Below are positions 35,511 to 47,370 of a stretch of 64,000 bases of DNA, one piece after another. The position numbers and the translations under genes are program-made. The notes below the pieces were generated by a model. The model worked only from the letters and a program-made list of their open reading frames with translations. It was not told where the DNA came from and did not search any database. Origin of the DNA: Cephalopachus bancanus (taxonomy: Eukaryota; Chordata; Mammalia; Primates; Tarsiidae); the NCBI GenBank assembly GCA_027257055.1, contig JAPVLO010000008.1, positions 18,166,001-18,230,000 of the forward strand, written 5' to 3'. Within the stretch, counting starts at the first letter, position 1; each line of letters starts with the position of its first letter.

Positions 35511-35624
35511 CTCTCCCCTTCTTATTAGGGCAACAGTGATTGGATTTAGGGTATACCCTGGTATGATCTCATCTTGATTCTTAACTAATTACATCTGCAA
35601 GACTCTATTTCCAAATAAGGTGAC

Positions 35625-36040
35625 TGTAGTAGGTTAAATAATGTCCATTTCAAATTCATTTCTATCCAGAACCTCAGGATGTGACTTTTTTTGGAAATAG
35701 TCTTTGTAGATATAATTAGTCAACATGAAGTCATCCTAGATTAGGGTGTGTCCTACATCCAATGAGTGATGTCATCACAAGAAGTGGGGAGGACACAGAG
35801 AGAAGAAGGCTGTGAGAAGCAGGCGTAAGAGATTGGAGTGCTGCAGCCACAAGCCAAGGGACATGAAGGATCATTGGGAACTACCAGAAGATAGGAAGTA
35901 TTCTTGTCAACAGTCCTCAGAGAGAATGTCTTCACAGATACCTTGATTTTGGACTTCTCTCTGTGAGATAATACATTTCTGTTATTTTAAACCACTACAC
36001 CTGTGGTAATTTGTTACGGCTGTCCTAATAAACTAATACA
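35625..36040 (+). mobile_element. MaLR-type (MLT1-like) solo LTR, plus orientation
   Basis: Starts TG and ends CA. The LTR order is clear: 'ggttaaataatgtcc', 'cagaacctcaggatgtgac', 'tggaaatagtctttgtagat', 'gctgcagccacaagccaagg', 'ttgattttggacttctc', 'gtggtaatttgttacggc'. It lies inside the minus-oriented LTR; flanking GTGAC/GTCAA may be a decayed 5-bp duplication. Confidence 0.78.
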
Positions 36041-36105
36041 GTCAAGCCCTGGGTTTTTAAGTAGACATGAATTTTGGGAGTTCACCGTTCAATTCACTAT
36101 ACCTT

Positions 36106-37735
36106 CACTGTAAGGGGGAATTAACCGGTGTTATTCTACCTGTTACACAAATGAGGAGTGAAGCACTAAGGGAAAGGGGAAGAACAAGAACTTGAGTTTA
36201 CTTTTTTTTTAAGTTCAAAACTCTTTTCTCTTGGAGATAAAAAGAATTATCAAGATTTCTGGAAACTCCTTTTTTGGGGGGGTCAATCATATATCTGATT
36301 TGTTAGATTATATAAACAGCCCCTACTGTTTAAAAAAATGTAGCTTAGAACCCTTTTGTAGAGCTCTAAGCATAGGAGAATCATAAGAAAACTTACCTCT
36401 TTCATGTGAGGATTTGGTCTTCATGGGTGTTATGGTCCTGACTGTCTAGTCTGTCTGCTTTTGGCTTTTGTCCCTCAACTGATAAATCTTTCCTCAGAAG
36501 ATGAATTGCATGTACTTCATGGCTTGATGATGTCTGGACAGCAGTTTCCCACTGTCTTTTTTTTGAGCACTGAGTTTTGATAATAATTTCCCTACATTTC
36601 CCTTCTGGTATTTTGACGTGAAGATCATCTTTCCTTCAGAGTAGCAAAGGAATGGACCGAGGGTAGCAAGTTTAATGAACTACTCTTCTGAATGATTATG
36701 TTTTCTGTTAGGTTCCTAGATTTTTGATCTGGGGCTTCCATATTGCAATTTGCTGGTTTACTGGAATTTCTTAGAGAGGAAAAAGGGGTTATGTTCTCAA
36801 ATGACAAGATCATTTATGTCAACATTTAATTTAGTAGTCAATGTTTTTATAAACTGAGATAACAGAGAACCTGCAAATTGAGTAAATTTTTAAAAGATTA
36901 CTGCACCAAAGGTGATCTTTCATAGGAATTATTTTCCAGAATTCTATATCTAGACTGATGAATCTAGATGTCAATTTAGATCTTCTAGACAATACCACTT
37001 ATGTAATTTACAGTGCCCAGTGCATAGTGAAAATTCAGGGCCCCTTGCTCAAATAAACATAAGAATTTCAAGATGGCTACATTGGAGCATCAAATCGATT
37101 TCAGGGGCTCTTCTGAACTCGGACTGTTGAATCCAGGCTTGACTCAAGATGAGTTGGTAAATTGAAGGGCAGAGGTGTGGTGAGGTAGGTCAGAGATGCT
37201 AAAGGCTACCTAAAGGGAAGAAATAAGGGGAGAAAAAGACAGAAAAAGGGCTGGAAAATAAAGAGGTGGGAGGACATAGTCAAAAGAGAAGGAGAAGAAA
37301 GAGTACCTGAAGACAGTTTTGGAGAGGAGGGGAAGGAAAGGACTGGTTCATTTGGATGCAGTTTGCTACCCACCTCATATCAAAGTTGCTCCCTTTGTTT
37401 TCTCTTTCCCTGAGATCCTCTCACCATACTCCCAGCCTGATTATTGCTTTCTCATGCTTGAAGAGCCAGTACAGTGGTCCCCTCTCAGGTTGAGTTTGGG
37501 ATAGCAAGATGTTTTCAAGGCATTGCACATAATTTAGTATTTGCAGGTTGACTCTTTCAGTTATGACTGTACTTAGCCAGACCTTTTTTCTTCTCCACCC
37601 TCTCACTTTCTCACTGGGCTTATTCTGAGTGTTTGTCTTCTGGAGGGCCTACTACTTTTCCAGCCTGGACAGATGATTGTAGAAAACAGACACTTGAGGA
37701 AAGTCACTTCTTTTTGAACTTGCCTCTGTTATTGT
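36106..37735. other. No gene seen; unassigned
   Basis: About 1.6 kb, AT-rich in the left half and purine-rich around 37200-37340. No credible frame. Confidence 0.35.
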
Positions 37736-37845
37736 TCTTATCCATTGACTGGAAACTCCATCAGGTCAGGCTGTGTGCCCATGTCTTTCCATTAATCTAT
37801 CTAACATTGTGCTGAACACATAGCAGGCATTCTAGTAAATATGTC
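37735..37845 (+). repeat. L2 LINE 3' end
   Basis: 'ctggaaactccatcaggtcagg', 'acattgtgctgaacacatagcaggcattc' follow the L2 terminus. An Alu fragment inserted just after it. Confidence 0.6.
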
Positions 37846-37857
37846 TAATATGTCATT

Positions 37858-38021
37858 TTTTTTTTTTTTTGAGTTGGAGTCTCACTCTGTCATCCAGACT
37901 AGAGTGCAGTGGCCACTCCCGGCCACCGCAGCCTCGGCCTGCTGGGCTCCAGTGATCCTTCCGCCTCAGCCTTCCAAGTAGCTGGAACTACAGGCGTGTG
38001 CTACCACGCCCGGCTAATTTT
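37858..38021 (-). mobile_element. Alu right-arm-only insertion
   Basis: A T-tail and one arm only, ending in the middle linker ('cggctaattttt'). Target-site duplication TAATATGTCATT / TAATGTGTCATT (37846-37857 and 38022-38033) shows this is a complete insertion event, not a later deletion. Confidence 0.92.
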
Positions 38022-38272
38022 TAATGTGTCATTGTTTACTCTAAATTTTTATCATTGACTTACTCAATCAGTTACACTCTAGACTTTGAGTTTTTTCCTA
38101 TTGCAGTAATACTATCTTATTTAGCTCCAAATTCCCAATGAATGAATGAATTGATGAGGGCCACTAGAATATGAGTGAAAAATGGCCTGTGTGGAAGAAA
38201 TGCATTTGCCTTCTTATGGGTGAAAGTATTGTCCAAGCCCCCTTCCCTACCTTGGGGAGGCGAATCTCTTAT

Positions 38273-38318
38273 TTCTCTCTCTCTCTCTCTCTTCCTCTCT
38301 CCCTCCCTCCCTCTCTCT
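38273..38318. repeat. (CT)n simple repeat
   Basis: CT dinucleotides grading into CCCT units. Confidence 0.95.
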
Positions 38319-38425
38319 AATTTCCTTTATAAATAAACTATATTTTCTAATCTAAACAAAAAAGGAAGTATTTTCCAAGAGATGCAGCAAGGTGGACGGT
38401 ATGGAGGAAAAACGTGCTTCTAGGG

Positions 38426-38603
38426 TAGTGATATTCAACTTTGGCTGCACACTGGGATCACTCAGGGTCTTTTTAAGAACTCCAATGCCCAGACTGTACC
38501 CCAGAATTCTTAGATAAGAATCTCTGAGAGTGGGACTCAGGCATCAGCATTTTACAAAATTCCTCAGGTGATTCAAACATGAAGCCCAGTTTGGGAATCA
38601 ATG
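38426..38603 (+). mobile_element. MER5A-like hAT-Charlie element
   Basis: Order of the MER5A consensus is visible: 'gtgatattcaactttggctgc', 'ctgggatcactcaggg', 'gaatctctgagagtgggactcaggcatc', 'ctcaggtgattcaaacatga', 'tttgggaatcaatga'. Terminal inverted repeats are decayed. Confidence 0.65.
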
Positions 38604-38814
38604 ATCTTGATATTAACTCTGATCTCTCCAGGGAGGATGGAGCTAAAACTTCATCTGATCACATTGTTAGAAAGGTTGGATTAGAAAACATATTAAAAAA
38701 TACTTTTCTCAGTGCCTGTACCTCAATAACTCACTGCATATTATTTTTTTACTGGATGTAAACTACAAGTCATGCCATTTTACATGTACTCTCACGTTTC
38801 CTCCTGCCTTATTA

Positions 38815-38945
38815 GATGTGAATTATCATATCCTCACTATATAAAACAAAAGAACTCAGAAAAGTTTAATAACTCGTCTAAGGTCTCTCAGCTGGGTGGT
38901 GGCCCAGATTTGTCTAGTCTGAAGTCACTGCTCTTGCTATGACAA
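38815..38945 (+). repeat. MIR fragment
   Basis: 'gaactcagaaaagtttaataac' and 'ctaaggtctctcagctgggtgg', then 'agtcactgctcttgctatg' follow the MIR 3' half. Confidence 0.55.
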
Positions 38946-38973
38946 ATACTGCCATTCTAAAGTTGGTAATTCT

Positions 38974-39285
38974 AGCTGGGCGTAGTGGTTCACGCCTGTA
39001 ATCATGCACTTTGAGAGGCTGAGGCAAGAGGATTGCTTGGGCCCAGGAGTTCAAGACCAGCTTAGGCAACATAGCGAGACCTTTCTCTGCAAAAAAATTA
39101 AAAAAAAATTAGCAGGTCTTGGTGGTGTGCACCTGTAGTCCCAGTGACTTGGAAGACTGAGGTGAAAGAATCACCTGAGCCCGGGAGGTCAAGGCTGTGG
39201 TGAGCCATGATTGTGTCACTGTACTCCAGCCTGGGCAACAGAGAGACTTCTCAAAAAAACAAAACAAAACAAAACAAAAGGTAAA
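38974..39285 (+). mobile_element. AluJ-like dimeric SINE
   Basis: Plus-oriented canonical old Alu with 'gctgggcgtagtggttcacgcc' start, A-rich middle and A-rich tail. Target-site duplication GGTAATTCT at 38965-38973 and 39286-39294. It lacks the lineage-specific right-arm changes. Its tail faces the tail of the next Alu. Confidence 0.92.
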
Positions 39286-39298
39286 GGTAATTCTCAAT

Positions 39299-39589
39299 TT
39301 TTTTTTTTTTTTGAGTTGGAGTCTCACTCTGTCTCCCAGACTGGAGTGCTGTGGCCGCTCCTGGCCACCGCAGCCTCGACTTGCTGGGCTCCGGCGATCC
39401 TTCCGGCTCAGCCTTCCAAGTAGCTGGAACTACAGGCGCGCGCTACCACGCCCGGCTAATTTTTGATTTATTGTAGAGATGAGGTCTCACCAAGTTGCCC
39501 AGGCAGGTCTCGAACCCATGGGCTCAGGCAATCCACTCACCTCAGCCTCCTAAAGGCGCGGGATTACAGGCTGAGCCACTGAGCCCGGC
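39299..39589 (-). mobile_element. Alu-type dimeric SINE
   Basis: Minus-oriented. Perfect 11-bp target-site duplication TAATTCTCAAT (39288-39298 and 39590-39600), which overlaps the right duplication of the AluJ-like copy. It keeps the CCAAGTTG block and most CpGs. It forms a tail-to-tail inverted pair with the AluJ-like element. Confidence 0.95.
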
Positions 39590-39600
39590 TAATTCTCAAT

Positions 39601-41040
39601 GTTTTTACAGAGGATTTCTGGTAACTAAGTTTTTAAAGCTGTTTATATACATTGAGTACATTCTTCAACTAAACTTGGTTGTATTAGCCACTCACTGGAT
39701 ATTTATCTGCTTGTTGAAGGTTTACAAAGAATAAGCAGGCCTCTTCTTTTTTCTTTTTAATTTTCTGCGTAGTTTGGTCTCTAATTGCTAAAAACCTTTC
39801 TATATGGTTCAGTCACTCATTCTTTCTAGTGGATATTCTTTAGTACTGACTATAGCCAACTGGGATGGCCATGTGCTGGGAGCTAAAGGAACAGGCAAGA
39901 TAGGAAGACAAAAATGGGAAAGAAATGCTGGAATGAGGGATAGCTGAAGCAGCCAGAAGAGAAGGTAGTGTGTCTGAGGGGGATGGAGAGATGGGAACAG
40001 GCAGTAGGTGTGTGGAGAATTAAGCTTGCCACTCGTAGTAACTCAGAGAAGTTCTTGGCAGCTCTGTCAAAAGTTTTTCTATCTCTCTTTTTTATGTTGA
40101 ATTTACAAGCAAAACAAGTAAAGTGTTGGAATGATAAACCAGAGGGTTTTCTAGTTTGTTAGTTAACTCCCCATGTTAGTGAAAGGAATACAGAGGTATC
40201 TGCACAGTGCTTTGGGACATTAAAGGTCTATGCATCAGCGGCACTGTCCTTCCCTGTCAACCATGGTGCTTTTTGATTCTCATTTCACTTTTGCAGGAGC
40301 AATTGCTTCACTTTCTGAAAACACCTTAATGTTTGGGATTATCAACTGTAATAGCAAATGGCATGCATCTTTTAATGAATTTACTTTTGTACCAGATTTC
40401 CTGTGGTGTGTTAGGGAGTCATCCATACATTGATCTTAAGTAAAAGCTGTATCTCTGTCTCCCCACTTCTGGGCTCCCCCAATTATCTCCTGCCTTGGAT
40501 CCCATTTCCTGTCCCTTGTGTAGAAGCTTTCATAAGACTCTCTTTTGATCATTCCTTGTTTTAGGAAATTTGAATTCACTAAAGAGTATGTAGGCATTCG
40601 AATGTTCATTGTACCTATCTTTGAGTCTGTGTAACTAGTCAATTGGGAGATGTTTCTGTCATCACTTGCCCCTGGAGCAATTTGTACTCTGACTTAAAGA
40701 CGGTATGACAAGGATAGTTACATGGAGAGAGGGATGGGTTTAGAATATTTTAATTGCTGTTCTAGTACATATCAGTGTGACATGATCTGTAAGAGGAAAT
40801 TTCCCTAAATAATTTAACTCTACACTAGTCATATTTGGTTCATTCAGAAGATATATGAAGCAATGTAGATTTTCATTTTCTCAGATGGTCGATTTCATAA
40901 AAATTTTAGGTAATTGGGGCTGTATGTGGAGAGAGAAATTAACTGGTCTACCTGAATATACCTCAAATTTATGAAAATTCATCAAAGTCCAAATGTTTCA
41001 ATAATGTCTTATGAATTATTTCTTTTTCTATTTTACTTTT
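39601..41040. other. No gene seen; unassigned
   Basis: No frame above 80 codons and no confident repeat. Confidence 0.35.
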
Positions 41041-41190
41041 TTATTTCCAGCTTGGAATTTTGAATTTTTTTCAGACATACAGGCAAGTCAAAATATTAGT
41101 ATAATGAACACCCTTATATCTGCGATCTAGATTTTATAATTGTGATAGTGTGTTGGTTTATGGTTCCAATTAGGCAATTTTTGGGGGGTT
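41040..41190 (-). mobile_element. Old L1 3'-end fragment
   Basis: 'ttttcagacatacaggcaagtc', 'agtataatgaacacccttatatctgcgatctaga' is the familiar antisense 3' end of old L1M elements. Confidence 0.5.
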
Positions 41191-41283
41191 ATTCATGGGC
41201 CTTTTTCAAAACCTATTGGTTTGGGCTTGTCATTCAGAATTTTCCGAACTAAGAGGGACCTGCTAACTTCTGCTGTAATGCAA

Positions 41284-41370
41284 AACAACAACAACAATTA
41301 CAACAACAACAACAGCAGCAAACAAAAGAAAAGAAAAAAGAAAGAAAGAAGAGAGAAATAAAGAAATAAT
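41284..41370. repeat. (CAA)n grading into (AAAG)n
   Basis: CAA repeats at 41284-41321 followed by A-rich AAAG/AAAT units. It may be the degenerated tail of an unrecognised insertion. Confidence 0.9.
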
Positions 41371-41379
41371 AGAACCTTT

Positions 41380-42520
41380 GCTATCAGTGTCTTCAATGAC
41401 AGTATTGGTTTTACTGAAATATTACTATTTTCTGTGAATTGTACTTATCTTTGTCCTCTCATCTTCCTTTTCAGGCTATTGAGAGTTGGCTGTCATGTCT
41501 GGTCGAACACAGGGGTTAGGCATTAAATTATTGGTTTGTAGTTTACCATTGCCACTCCCAGAACAAAACAATTGGGTGAATATCATATGAAATCATTTTT
41601 CATTCTTTTGAATTCACATTGATGTGCTCATTGAGAGAGAGAGAAAAATCTGAAAAGCAATACCCTTGGCGTGACCTTGGGTGGCAGTGCCTCCTGTCTA
41701 GGAATCCATGATGGAATGGCTATCACCTTAGGGATCCAGTTGAGAACCAATCCTGGGTTGCCTGCAGCTCCTAGCTGGAGACACTTCACCTCCACATGAT
41801 TGAATATTTGCCAGTGGAAGGCACAATGTTCTTCTCTGCACTTCAAGTGGAACATCAGGCAAGATAGCAGATAAATTGCATTGTGCAGCTTAGGAGGGGT
41901 TATCTAAGGTAACATTACAGGCTATTTTTAAGACTCTGACAAAAAAAAAAACCACAAACAATATTTTGCTAATGGTTGTTTGCCTAGAGCACCTAGAACG
42001 AAGTCTCACATGTAAAACATGCTCAGAAGATGTTCTGTTCAACTTTATCTGTAAGTTATGAAATTTTTTTCTTAATATTTAACTCTCAGATATAAAACTT
42101 TCCAAATTGCTTTGATATTATCAAAAGATATAGTATAGTTAGATTAATACTTTCTCTGTTACCTCTTCTTTTCTTTTGTGCATATTGGTACATAACAACT
42201 ATACATACTGGCATATAACTGTCATCTACTTAAGCTAAGAAAGTAACCATGGCTGTCTAGACAAAGTGCTTTAAAAGTGGGAAGATATACCTTTAAAGCT
42301 AAAGCAGTGATAAAGTTTTGTCATTTGAGGCAGTAGGATAAACTGTATAGCATAGTTCATAAACTATTTTAAAGAATAAAAATATTATTGATCAGAATCC
42401 AGGAAGATTTGTTTAGAATCATGAATCTATTGAAACATTTCAGTAGAAAAGAGATTAATTTGGTTTGAACTTTCATTAGCAAAAAGTTTTGTAATTAAAA
42501 TATGAAGTAATATATTAAGA
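41380..42520. other. No gene seen; unassigned
   Basis: AT-rich; longest frame 75 codons; nothing supported. Confidence 0.3.
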
Positions 42521-42529
42521 AGAGGGAGG

Positions 42530-42818
42530 TAGGAGTCTCAGAGACCAAGAGTAGTTTGAAGATGCTCTACTGGCTGGCTTTATGATGGAGGAGGGGACCA
42601 TAAGCCAAGGAAGATAGGTGGTCTCTAGAAGATGAAAAAGACAAGGAAGCTGATTCCCTCCTTTAGCTTCCAGAAGGAAAGATGCCCTGCTGACACCGCA
42701 ATTTTAGCCCACTGAGACCCATCTTAGACTTCTGACCTCCAGAACTGTAAGAAATTTGTGTTGTTTTAAGCCACGAAGGTGTGGTAATTTGTTACAGCTG
42801 CAACAAGAAACTGATACA
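42530..42818 (+). mobile_element. MaLR-type (MLT1-like) LTR, diverged
   Basis: The right half is clear: 'ctgctgacaccgcaattttag', 'acttctgacctccagaactgtaag', 'ttttaagccacgaaggtgtgg', 'gtaatttgttacagctgcaa', ending near 'ctgataca'. The left half is weaker. Confidence 0.65.
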
Positions 42819-43784
42819 GGAAGTGAATTGGTCACAGGAAGAACTATGTTTTTGATCAGGAGGGTAAAAACCTGTTGGTGATCATTTTCTAGAGTGCTAA
42901 CCCAAAGGTCTCGTGAAATGTAGAACAAAAGCAATTTACTGAAGCCCTTAGAATTCATCACCTAAGAGATGCTAGGTAAGTCAAAGTACTTTTATCAAAG
43001 TTAGTTATCATAATGATATTAGTATGTGGAAATTAAGCCAGAATTTAAATCATTCTGCATGGAATAAAGATTTAACTTCGATATTTCTTTAAATTAAATG
43101 TTATTTCTAAAAAAATTACTTCCTGAATTATTAATCCCTGATATTTAAGGGCTCGTTTTTAATCTTGACTCACCTGAAACCTTGTCATGAAGTGGACCTG
43201 CCCAACTTTGTGCTAGGGTACTAGCAGAATGCTAGATGCAATTGCTAGAAAAAGCCAACGGTGTGTTTGGCTGGAAAGCTCATCATCTGTAGAGAAGATG
43301 AGAGCTGACAGCCCTGGAGGACTTCCTTTCTGAAGTCTGAGCAAGTGTGGGGAAGGCTACTTTATGCTAAGGGATTTCTTTCCTGGGACACTTACTTAGG
43401 CCTCCATCTCCCCTTGATGATTTACATGGTATGCCTCCCACCCCCCTACTGCCAGGATAAGATGTGCATTTTGAGATTTTATTATTTTAAGAGTATCGGT
43501 ACTACCTGTCACCTGTTAGGAAGATGGAAACCAGCATCTGCTATAATTGCTGACCTATATCAAAATAACCATACAGTGCTTTGGTATAATTAATTCTGCT
43601 TCTGTGTCTCCTTGGCTGGTGCTTAGGTAACAAAGTACATAATTTTTCACATTTTTCTAGTAGCTTTCATTTGGAGATCTCAAAGGAAAACTTGAAAATA
43701 TTTTTACTCACTTTCACAAGACTCTAGCAAATTACTAAACGAAGAACCTAGTAAGTAAGGGAATTGCTGTCATTTTAACAGTGT
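42819..43784. other. No gene seen; unassigned
   Basis: An 82-codon frame at 43345-43593 has no recognisable domain. Confidence 0.3.
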
Positions 43785-44005
43785 AGTGCTTACTCATGTG
43801 GATTCTGGAGCCAGACTGCCTGGGTTCAAATCTTGGCTCTGTCATTGACTGAGTGTGTGACCTTTACAAGTTCCTTTACCTCTCTGTGTGCTGGTTTCCT
43901 CATGAGGGACATAATGATACTTTCTATCTTGTAAGATTGTTTGAGGATTAGATGAATTAACATGTGAAAATCACCTAGAGTAGTATTTAGCACATTTTTA
44001 TAAAA
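43785..44005 (-). repeat. MIR SINE
   Basis: Antisense MIR, nearly full length: 'gattctggagccagactgcctgggttcaaatc', 'gtgtgacctttacaag', 'tttcctcatgagggacataatgat', 'gtagtatttagcacat'. Confidence 0.75.
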
Positions 44006-44029
44006 TTGTGACTAAATAAACTTGAATTA

Positions 44030-44215
44030 TTTACTTGAATTATTTAATCCTTATAACCTCCATATGATGGATTAGAAGCTTTTTATATTCCATTTTAGAG
44101 ATGGAAACCATGGCAATGTTGTATAGTTGATAGGTAACAAAGCCAAGATGTGAGTTTATGTCTATGTCACTCCAGAGTGAAACTCTTAACTATTGATCTA
44201 CACCGCCTCATATAC
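44030..44215 (+). repeat. MIR SINE
   Basis: 'ttaatccttataacctccatatgatgg', 'ccattttagagatggaaacc', 'ggtaacaaagccaagatgtg', 'gaaactcttaactattgatctacacc'. Confidence 0.65.
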
Positions 44216-45254
44216 TTTATTTCCATACAGTTACTCATGACAGGGGAGGCACATCATTTCTGAGTACTAATTCTGATTGATTGATTTAAGAAGGATTCTA
44301 ACACTGTGTTTCATTAATGACTTCTGCCATGAGTGTGGAGTTGGGAAGCAAATGCTCAGCATATTCTACTGTACAAGATGCCTTTACTTGAGAGTTTATT
44401 ATTCTCACCTAGTCCTATAAGCAGTTATATCTAGGCAAGTAGCATCATTTGGAGACCAACACATAATATTTCAAGACATATTTTGAGAATAAAATTTTGT
44501 GATGATGAAATATACCCAATCTTTCTAAATATGATGAAACTACTGAATGAAAGTAAAGGCACAATTTGGTTAAAAAAAATACCTCAAAGACCATTTGATC
44601 CCTTGGAAACCCATAAATGGATGATATGAACATACCCTTTAAAAGGTAGGGTCTCATTCATTTTTCTCAGCAATTTCTGTTGGAAAGATAGAGTTCCAGG
44701 ATAGTCCCAAATCCCTGACATCAGGGATATTAAGAAAATACTCCCAAGTCCTGGGTTCCAGTGCTGCTTCTACAGGCTGTTGTAAAGGTCTTGGCAGAGG
44801 AATATACTTCCTTCCACTCCATCTGAAAACCTTTAGCTCAACTCTTCAGCCCCAGGTTCAAGCCTCTTAATTTGTCTTATCCTTTGGCAAAGCTGGGCTC
44901 CCCTACTAATTTCTGAGTTAGAGGACCTACCGCTGACTAATCTGGCCTACTTAGTAAGCACACACTTCTATCCTGACCCAGCTTCCTGAAAAGGCCATTT
45001 TGATCTGCCTTAATGTCTGCTTAATGCTTCCCAATTTGACACTCATCTTCTAAATATCTGTACCCAATTTAGGAGTCTTCTAAATTGTACATCCTCTAAA
45101 TACTCATCAGCTGACATAATTTTGTGATACTCCGATGACAGGATTGGGCATCCTTTTACCCAACTTCCATCTGTAGGAGGTCTGACTTGGACAGACTGTT
45201 TCCTCACTGGGGCATTCCTGCAGTCTGCTGAAATCCATGTTGAAAATACCTGGG
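44216..45254. other. No gene seen; unassigned
   Basis: No supported feature; 44830-45200 is slightly more GC-rich but unassigned. Confidence 0.3.
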
Positions 45255-45485
45255 CAGATGCAGTACTGGGTGGTGGTGAAGAGTTTGGAGTTTGACAGCC
45301 TGGGTTTGAATCTTGGCTTTACAAATGCCCAGCTGTAGCTTTGGGCAATTTATTTAGCTTTTTTGCATCACGATGTCTTCATCTTAAAGTGAGAATGACT
45401 ATAGTTCTACCTCATTGATCTCTAGTGAGAATTAAAGGAGAAAATATCAGAAAAGATTTAGCCCAGGGACTGGCTCATAATAAGC
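45255..45485 (-). repeat. MIR SINE
   Basis: Antisense MIR: 'gagtttggagtttgacagcctgggtttgaatcttgg', 'tgggcaatttatttagc', 'agcccagggactggctcataataagc'. Confidence 0.75.
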
Positions 45486-45579
45486 AAGTAATTTGATACC
45501 TGTTATTATAAATCAATGGATTTTGTTGCCATTTTTACTTTGTTATTCTAACCTTATGTTAAATGGATTTTTACTGGAC

Positions 45580-45770
45580 TTATTCATTCATTTGTTCAAT
45601 AGTTGTTGAACAATGATTGCATGCAACTTGCTGAGTGATTGATAAAGATAAGATCTTTGCTCTCAAGAGCACATATTTTAGTGTACAGACAAAAAAATCA
45701 ATACACAACTAAATCAAACAAAATCACATTATACTAAGCATTATAATAGAAATGAATAATGTAGTAGGAT
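45580..45770 (-). repeat. L2 LINE 3' end
   Basis: Antisense L2 terminus: 'tattcattcatttgttcaatag', 'atctttgctctcaagagcacatattttag', then an A-rich stretch with 'atacacaactaaatcaaac'. Confidence 0.55.
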
Positions 45771-45914
45771 AGAGAGCAATCTGCGTTTGGTAGAACTTTT
45801 GCATAGTTGTGGGGAGAGGGCAGTCAAGGTGGTGACATGGGGTGGGGATGGAAAACAAAGGTCCTGACCTGGAAAAGAGGTTGACATTTTCTAGCAGTAG
45901 AATGTTAGATGTAC

Positions 45915-46205
45915 TGTCTTAGTCTGTGCTGTTGATATAACAGAATACCACAGACTAGGTAGTTTATAAAGAAGATAAGTTTATTTGGCTCCTGTTCTGG
46001 AGGATGGGAAGTGCAAGATTATGATGCTGGTGTTGACAAGGGCCTTGCTGTGCCACAACGTGGTGGAGGATATCACATGGCAAGAGGGCAAGGTCTTTGT
46101 CTTTTGACAAAGCCACCAGTCCCATCATGGGGCCCCCTCACCCTAATGATCTTATCTAATCCTAATTACCTTCCCATGGTCCTATCTCCAAGTGCCATCA
46201 ACATT
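45915..46205 (-). mobile_element. MaLR-type (MST/THE1-like) LTR
   Basis: Antisense LTR: 'tgtcttagtctgtgctgttg', 'acagaataccacagactaggta', 'ggctcctgttctggaggatggg', 'gggccccctcaccctaatgatc', 'cccatggtcctatctccaa'. The right end is approximate. Confidence 0.7.
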
Positions 46206-46227
46206 CATGCCTAGCATGAATCTAGAG

Positions 46228-46393
46228 CAGTGATTCTCAGACTTTGTGTCTCTAAATCATTTTAACTTGCTGTGCCTCACACCTAGCATCTCTTATTCAG
46301 TAGATCTGAATGGGGCCTGAAAATCTGCATTTCTAAAAGGTCCCAGGTAATGCTAATGCTTCTGGTGCTGGGATCACACTTAGAGAATCACTG
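46228..46393 (+). mobile_element. MER5A-like hAT-Charlie element
   Basis: Starts 'cagtgattctcagacttt' and ends in its inverted repeat 'cttagagaatcactg'. Internal MER5A text: 'tattcagtagatctgaatggggcc', 'ctgcatttctaaaaggtcccaggtaatgctaatgcttctgg'. Non-autonomous and ancient. Confidence 0.8.
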
Positions 46394-46394
46394 A

Positions 46395-47274
46395 GCATTG
46401 TGAACTGGTAAGTGGTAGATGATGAGGATAAGGTAAGGGCCAGTGTGTGAGGGCACGGGGTCCATAAGAAAGCATTTGCTTCTTATTCTAAGTACAATGG
46501 GCAGCCTTTGAAAAGTGTCGATCTTGGGCATGTTTTAATTTGATATATTTGAAAAGGTTTCATCTAACAGTGATTAGAAGACCAATTAGGAGGCTATTGG
46601 AATTGTCCGTGTGAGAGACTAGTGGTGTGGACCAGAGTGGTGGCAGAGGGCAGTGCAGATTCAACACACATTTTGGAGGTAGACTTTCCAGTGCTTGCTG
46701 ATAGTTTGGATATGGCAAGAGAAAAAGAGCAGGGTTCAAACTCAGGTCTTTCTGATTTGGAAGCTTACACTCTTTCTACTTTATATGACTGCTTTTTCCT
46801 TTCTTTAAAAAAAGCCCATTCTTTTCATCGCTGCTAACATAATTCTTTGATTTATGTACAGCAATCAAAATGTAAACTTTATCATTTTAACTCCCTTCCA
46901 CACTGGATCATCTTCTCGTGAGCCTCAATACTTTTTTCCCGTTCTCTGTATAGGTCCGAGAGAAAAGAATTGGAGCTACATGGACATTTTGATAGAATTG
47001 TGGATGTCTTTGTCACCTTTAAGGAAAAAAGTATTTCTAGACATTGAATGCCTGAGTGCTCTGTAAGTGCACAGGAAGAAATGGCCAATTCTACCTGGAG
47101 AGGCAGGAAAGCTTTCTAGAGTGTAGGAGTCAAACTGAGCTGTCTTGAACCCCCTGCTTAGGAACCAGGTAGGACCTGATGGGTGCAGGATGCCCATAGC
47201 ATTGGTGTGAAGCAACATGGAGGGTTATTAATTAGATGGGAAAATGAGCTATGTTTTAGGACATCCAGGAGGAC
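46395..47274. other. No gene seen; unassigned
   Basis: Frames of 67-80 codons on both strands overlap each other; nothing supported. Confidence 0.3.
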
Positions 47275-47370
47275 TCATTCATTCATCCACTCTTCCATTT
47301 ATTTGTTCATTTACTTGTTCATTCATCAAATATTTTTTTGTGCCTACTATGTGTTAGGCAAGAAACAGAG
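47275..47370 (-). repeat. L2 LINE 3' end
   Basis: 'attcattcatcc', 'ttcatcaaatatttttttgtgcctactatgtgttaggc' is the antisense L2 terminus. Confidence 0.6.

Larger units (their letters stand above)
33875..36105 (-). mobile_element. MaLR-type LTR (MLT1/MST-like), broken by later insertions
   Basis: Minus-oriented LTR seen in four pieces. The first (33875-34054) starts 'tgttagtttcctagggctgctg'. The others are 35243-35317, 35511-35624 ('attggatttagggtataccc', 'ctatttccaaataagg') and 36041-36105 ('gaattttgggagttcacc'). It is interrupted by an L1 (itself holding an Alu), an Alu left monomer and a plus-oriented LTR. Removing these restores a continuous LTR order. Confidence 0.7.
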
